64,000 nt of DNA. Origin: Flavobacterium sp. IB48 (lineage in GTDB: Bacteria > Bacteroidota > Bacteroidia > Flavobacteriales > Flavobacteriaceae). Position 1 is the first letter of the stretch; each line of letters starts with the position of its first letter. Below, piece after piece: positions 62,502-64,000 of the stretch. Location: the NCBI RefSeq assembly GCF_016405855.1, contig NZ_JAEFCA010000005.1:348697-412696 (forward strand), written 5' to 3'. The notes under the pieces were generated by a model. The model was not told where the DNA came from, searched no databases, and saw only the letters and a list, made by a program, of their open reading frames with translations. The translations under genes were made by a program, and so were the position numbers.

Positions 62502-63107
62502 TTACTTAACAACAAAAACAACATTCATAAATGATCCATAATCGGCCGCTTTTATGATATCATAAGTTAAAACTCCATTCGCGTCGATACTGGTTAATCT
62601 GATAACACTTGTATCACATGCGGTAATATAATAATATAAATCTGTAGGGTTTAAAAAATAAGAGATCGAAGAAGGTGCACCTGTACTGGCTTTTTTAGGA
62701 TTTGAAAACTGATCCTTATATGTCTGATATAAGTTCAATGTCTTTCCATTTCCAACAACAGACGCATCTACTGCTATAGAGGGCATATAAAAAAAGGACG
62801 TATTTACGTCTTTAGCCAAACATACCCAATTTGGAGAAGTTGTGGTACCAGCATTTTGAGAAACACAACGTTGTGTTAAATCATATACCATTAATCCTGT
62901 CGCTGGGTTTGAAATGGCTTCTTTTTGCACTTTAGTCATACGAGGCATTAATAAACCTGTATTATTACTAAGCGACTTTATTTCAAGTGCCGCACTGGCA
63001 TCTGGAGTTTTGGTATTTATTCCTGTCTGTGCATGAGAGAAAGTATTCCAACACAAACTAAATAGGACAATAAATACAACAGCACTTATATTTAATTTAT
63101 TTTTCAT
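62502..63107 (-). CDS. Secreted flavobacterial surface protein, 201 residues (copy 2)
   Basis: A 201-residue paralogue of the gene at 60367-60972. The start at 63107 (MKNKLNISAVVF) gives a normal signal peptide (about 1-26, ending SHAQ) and the same total length as copy 1; the upstream frame would add 28 residues with no support. TGINTKTPDASAALEIKS, ATGLMVYDLT, FFYMPSIAVDAS and SIDANGVLTYDIIKAADYGS match copy 1. Only 14 bases separate it from the propeller gene downstream in the operon. Confidence 0.75.
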   Translation of the reverse strand: MKNKLNISAVVFIVLFSLCWNTFSHAQTGINTKTPDASAALEIKSLSNNTGLLMPRMTKVQKEAISNPATGLMVYDLTQRCVSQNAGTTTSPNWVCLAKDVNTSFFYMPSIAVDASVVGNGKTLNLYQTYKDQFSNPKKASTGAPSSISYFLNPTDLYYYITACDTSVIRLTSIDANGVLTYDIIKAADYGSFMNVVFVVK

Positions 63108-63291
63108 TTTAATTATTTTTATCAACCTAAGTTCAAACGATATTTTCTTTGGCTTTACAGTACTCAGAATCATGAAAAGGTTAAAAAACAATTCATTAAT
63201 TAACTATTCAAATTTATTAACGTCTAGTTTTTTAGCTTTTTTACTATACCTTTTTTAGTTATACTCTATTTCTTGCTTTCGATACTACATT

Positions 63292-64000
63292 TTACTGTTT
63301 TATAGCCGATACTATTTCTTCCAGTTTTTTAAGCCTTTCATTCAAATCACTTATTTCCTGATTTTTATTAATTAATTCTTTTTCCTGTTCTATCACATGT
63401 AAATACAATTCTTCTGTTTTCTCTAACAATTGAATAGATAACTCTGAAACATTAAATGAATAGCCTTCATCAGTTCTTTCTAATTCGTTAATTGATGTAA
63501 TTCCTGGTAAGTGTTTATTTTTTTTAATGAATTCATCCACATCCGCAAGAGATTTAAATTTGTAATCTTTTTTAATTTCTGAGAATCCTTTAAAATAGTC
63601 TTCAAAAACATAATCCGCATAATAGGAGTTTACTGTTGTAATTGCACCGTTTACTCTTAATTTTTCACTTGGAGCAGTTGATGGTCTGTTTACACCAATT
63701 CCTACCCATCCATTTATGTAAATATTATCCGTATTTGAAGTAGCTCCAGCATCTGTAGCAGTACTAAACCAAGGTTCAGGGCTGGCTGCAATAGTTGTCC
63801 ATTTTATATTTCCAGCACTATCTGCTGCTGTAGCGACCATTCCTGCTGTTGGTGTAGAACCATCTGTGCCTTTTGTAATTGCTGCAGTCTGAGTAGTTGT
63901 TTTACCCGTTGCAGTAATATTATTTGCTGCTGTAATATTTTTAGAACTCATGTTTAAATCCTGAGTAGCTATATGGTTTCCTAAATTATCTGCTGTAGAT
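63292..64000 (-). CDS. Tail-fibre-like secreted protein with C-terminal coiled coil, N-terminally cut by the window
   Basis: The frame stays open to the window edge (STADNLGNHIATQDLN before the internal Met at 63951), so the N-terminus is missing; about 235 residues are visible. The visible part has Thr- and Asn-rich stretches typical of fibre proteins (NITAANNITATGKTTTQTAA), a conserved segment LRVNGAITTVNSYYADYVFE, then HLPGITSINEL and a long coiled coil (about the last 65 residues; LLEKTEELYLHVIEQEKEL). Bacteroidota tail-fibre-like surface proteins have this build. It may form a trimeric or rod-like surface structure together with the neighbouring secreted proteins. Confidence 0.75.
   Translation of the reverse strand, partial: STADNLGNHIATQDLNMSSKNITAANNITATGKTTTQTAAITKGTDGSTPTAGMVATAADSAGNIKWTTIAASPEPWFSTATDAGATSNTDNIYINGWVGIGVNRPSTAPSEKLRVNGAITTVNSYYADYVFEDYFKGFSEIKKDYKFKSLADVDEFIKKNKHLPGITSINELERTDEGYSFNVSELSIQLLEKTEELYLHVIEQEKELINKNQEISDLNERLKKLEEIVSAIKQ

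Overview
The window looks like a chromosome segment of a Flavobacterium-type bacterium (Bacteroidota, class Flavobacteriia). The evidence is AT-rich DNA, several SusC/SusD pairs, two hybrid two-component regulators of the HTCS type, promoters of the TTG / TAnnTTTG type, a type IX secretion-linked PorP/SprF, OmpA and type-B-CTD gene set, and intergenic arrays of short repeated words. I saw no tRNA, rRNA, CRISPR array, insertion sequence or prophage.

Positions 1-30389 hold two convergent polysaccharide utilisation loci (PULs). PUL1 (+ strand, about 1-11963) has the tail of an HTCS regulator, SusC, SusD, a GH88 unsaturated glucuronyl hydrolase and two GH2 enzymes, one resembling a beta-glucuronidase. 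PUL2 (- strand, 35057-14896) has a complete HTCS regulator, a SusE/F-like surface glycan-binding lipoprotein, SusC, SusD, two GH30 enzymes, a GH2 beta-galactosidase-like enzyme, a GH27 enzyme and a protein with two GH43 domains. This set fits a beta-galactan or type II arabinogalactan with arabinose, galactose and uronic acid side groups; the substrate is inferred. Between the PULs lie small genes: DUF2911, a LuxR-type regulator, a DUF1349 lipoprotein and a YegP-like protein.

Positions 35382-45995 form an L-rhamnose to pyruvate module. A GntR/LacI-type regulator is divergent from rhaT, rhaAD, rhaI and rhaB, followed by lutA, lutB and lutC. RhaAD yields dihydroxyacetone phosphate and lactate, and LutABC would oxidise the lactate. 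The module lies next to PUL2, so the released glycan may contain rhamnose.

Positions 46090-50578 are mixed: a serine hydrolase, a second LuxR-type regulator paralogous to the first, a 58-residue histone H1-like protein, a frameshifted gene remnant and two small proteins of unclear role.

Positions 50935-55772 hold the most unusual set: a soluble histidine kinase, a sigma-54-activating response regulator, a near-consensus sigma-54 promoter, a 50-residue Thr-rich peptide ending in Cys, and two paralogous AraC-type regulators. Positions 55878-64000 hold the secretion-linked triplet and a group of secreted or surface proteins, including two paralogues of exactly 201 residues and a coiled-coil protein cut by the window end.
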